Positions 63,988 through 64,000 of a stretch of DNA of 64,000 nt are shown piece by piece. The position numbers and the translations under genes are program-made. Numbering within the stretch: the first letter of the stretch is position 1; each line of letters opens with the position of its first letter. Source of the DNA: Rhizosphaericola mali (GTDB taxonomy: Bacteria > Bacteroidota > Bacteroidia > Chitinophagales > Chitinophagaceae). The DNA is taken from NCBI RefSeq assembly GCF_004337365.2, contig NZ_CP044016.1, forward strand, positions 1,550,001 to 1,614,000, in the 5' to 3' direction. Below the pieces are notes generated by a model. It was given only the letters and a program-made list of their open reading frames with translations, ran no database searches and was not told the DNA's origin.

Positions 63988-64000
63988 GCCGTACAGACAA
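63984..64000 (+). CDS. Start of a following gene (truncated by window end)
   Basis: An ATG at 63984 overlaps the ABC-F stop by four bases (ATGA) and opens MSRTD. Only five codons are visible, so no product can be named. The overlap is typical of translationally coupled genes. Confidence 0.35.

Overview
The window is AT-rich, densely coded DNA from a member of the Bacteroidota, most likely a Chitinophagaceae/Sphingobacteriia-type bacterium. The evidence is the protein families (SusC-like TonB receptor with a carboxypeptidase-regulatory N-terminus, GH78/GH92/GH28 glycosidases, truncated KdpD, four-helix-bundle protein), weak Shine-Dalgarno sequences, and promoters that fit the Bacteroidetes pattern TTTG-N19/21-TAnnTTTG. 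No rRNA, tRNA or CRISPR array was seen. Placement below phylum is inference.

Layout. 1-9.9 kb: a potassium-ATPase (kdp) operon on the minus strand (28-aa membrane peptide, 120-aa unknown protein, kdpF, kdpA, kdpB, kdpC, porin, short kdpD). A sigma-54-type response regulator lies just upstream. Several cistron junctions carry a degenerate inverted-repeat family, and one of them encloses an oppositely oriented four-helix-bundle gene. 10-18.3 kb: GH78 rhamnosidase, ornithine aminotransferase, the methionine importer metNIQ and a formylglycine-generating enzyme. 18.3-24.3 kb: a probable zinc-limitation locus. A Zur-like repressor and a COG0523 metallochaperone are divergent from a small exported protein, a lipoprotein, a beta-barrel protein and a TonB receptor, with TTGCAA palindromes over both promoters. 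24.3-26.6 kb: DUF445 protein and pirin.

26.6-38.5 kb: a molybdenum cofactor region. fdhF/ydeP-like oxidoreductase, a small unknown protein, fdhD and moaA run leftward. moaD, moeB-rhodanese, moaE, modABC, moeA, moaC-moaB fusion and mobA run rightward. A small exported sulfite-oxidase-fold protein ends the region. Together these cover molybdate uptake, molybdopterin synthesis and use by one large oxidoreductase. 39.4-41.7 kb: hxlA/hxlB (ribulose monophosphate formaldehyde fixation) with a divergent AraC regulator.

41.7-45.4 kb: a GH28 polygalacturonase gene split by a 2349-bp IS1595-family element. The element has an 8-bp target duplication, 24-bp terminal inverted repeats, passenger genes and a large palindromic structured segment. 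45.5-47.7 kb: GH92 mannosidase.

47.9-62.3 kb: an electrophile/redox-stress region. It holds an Rrf2 regulator with matching operators before itself and a QorB-like reductase, two aldo/keto reductases, two paralogous zinc alcohol dehydrogenases, an LLM flavin oxidoreductase plus a decayed second copy, flavodoxin, NAD-binding proteins, CMD and cupin proteins with signal peptides, two AraC regulators and a TetX-like FAD monooxygenase. A 37-nt motif with two ATATTAC direct repeats precedes one aldo/keto reductase and one alcohol dehydrogenase in the same orientation. 62.4-64 kb: an ABC-F ATPase and the first codons of another gene.
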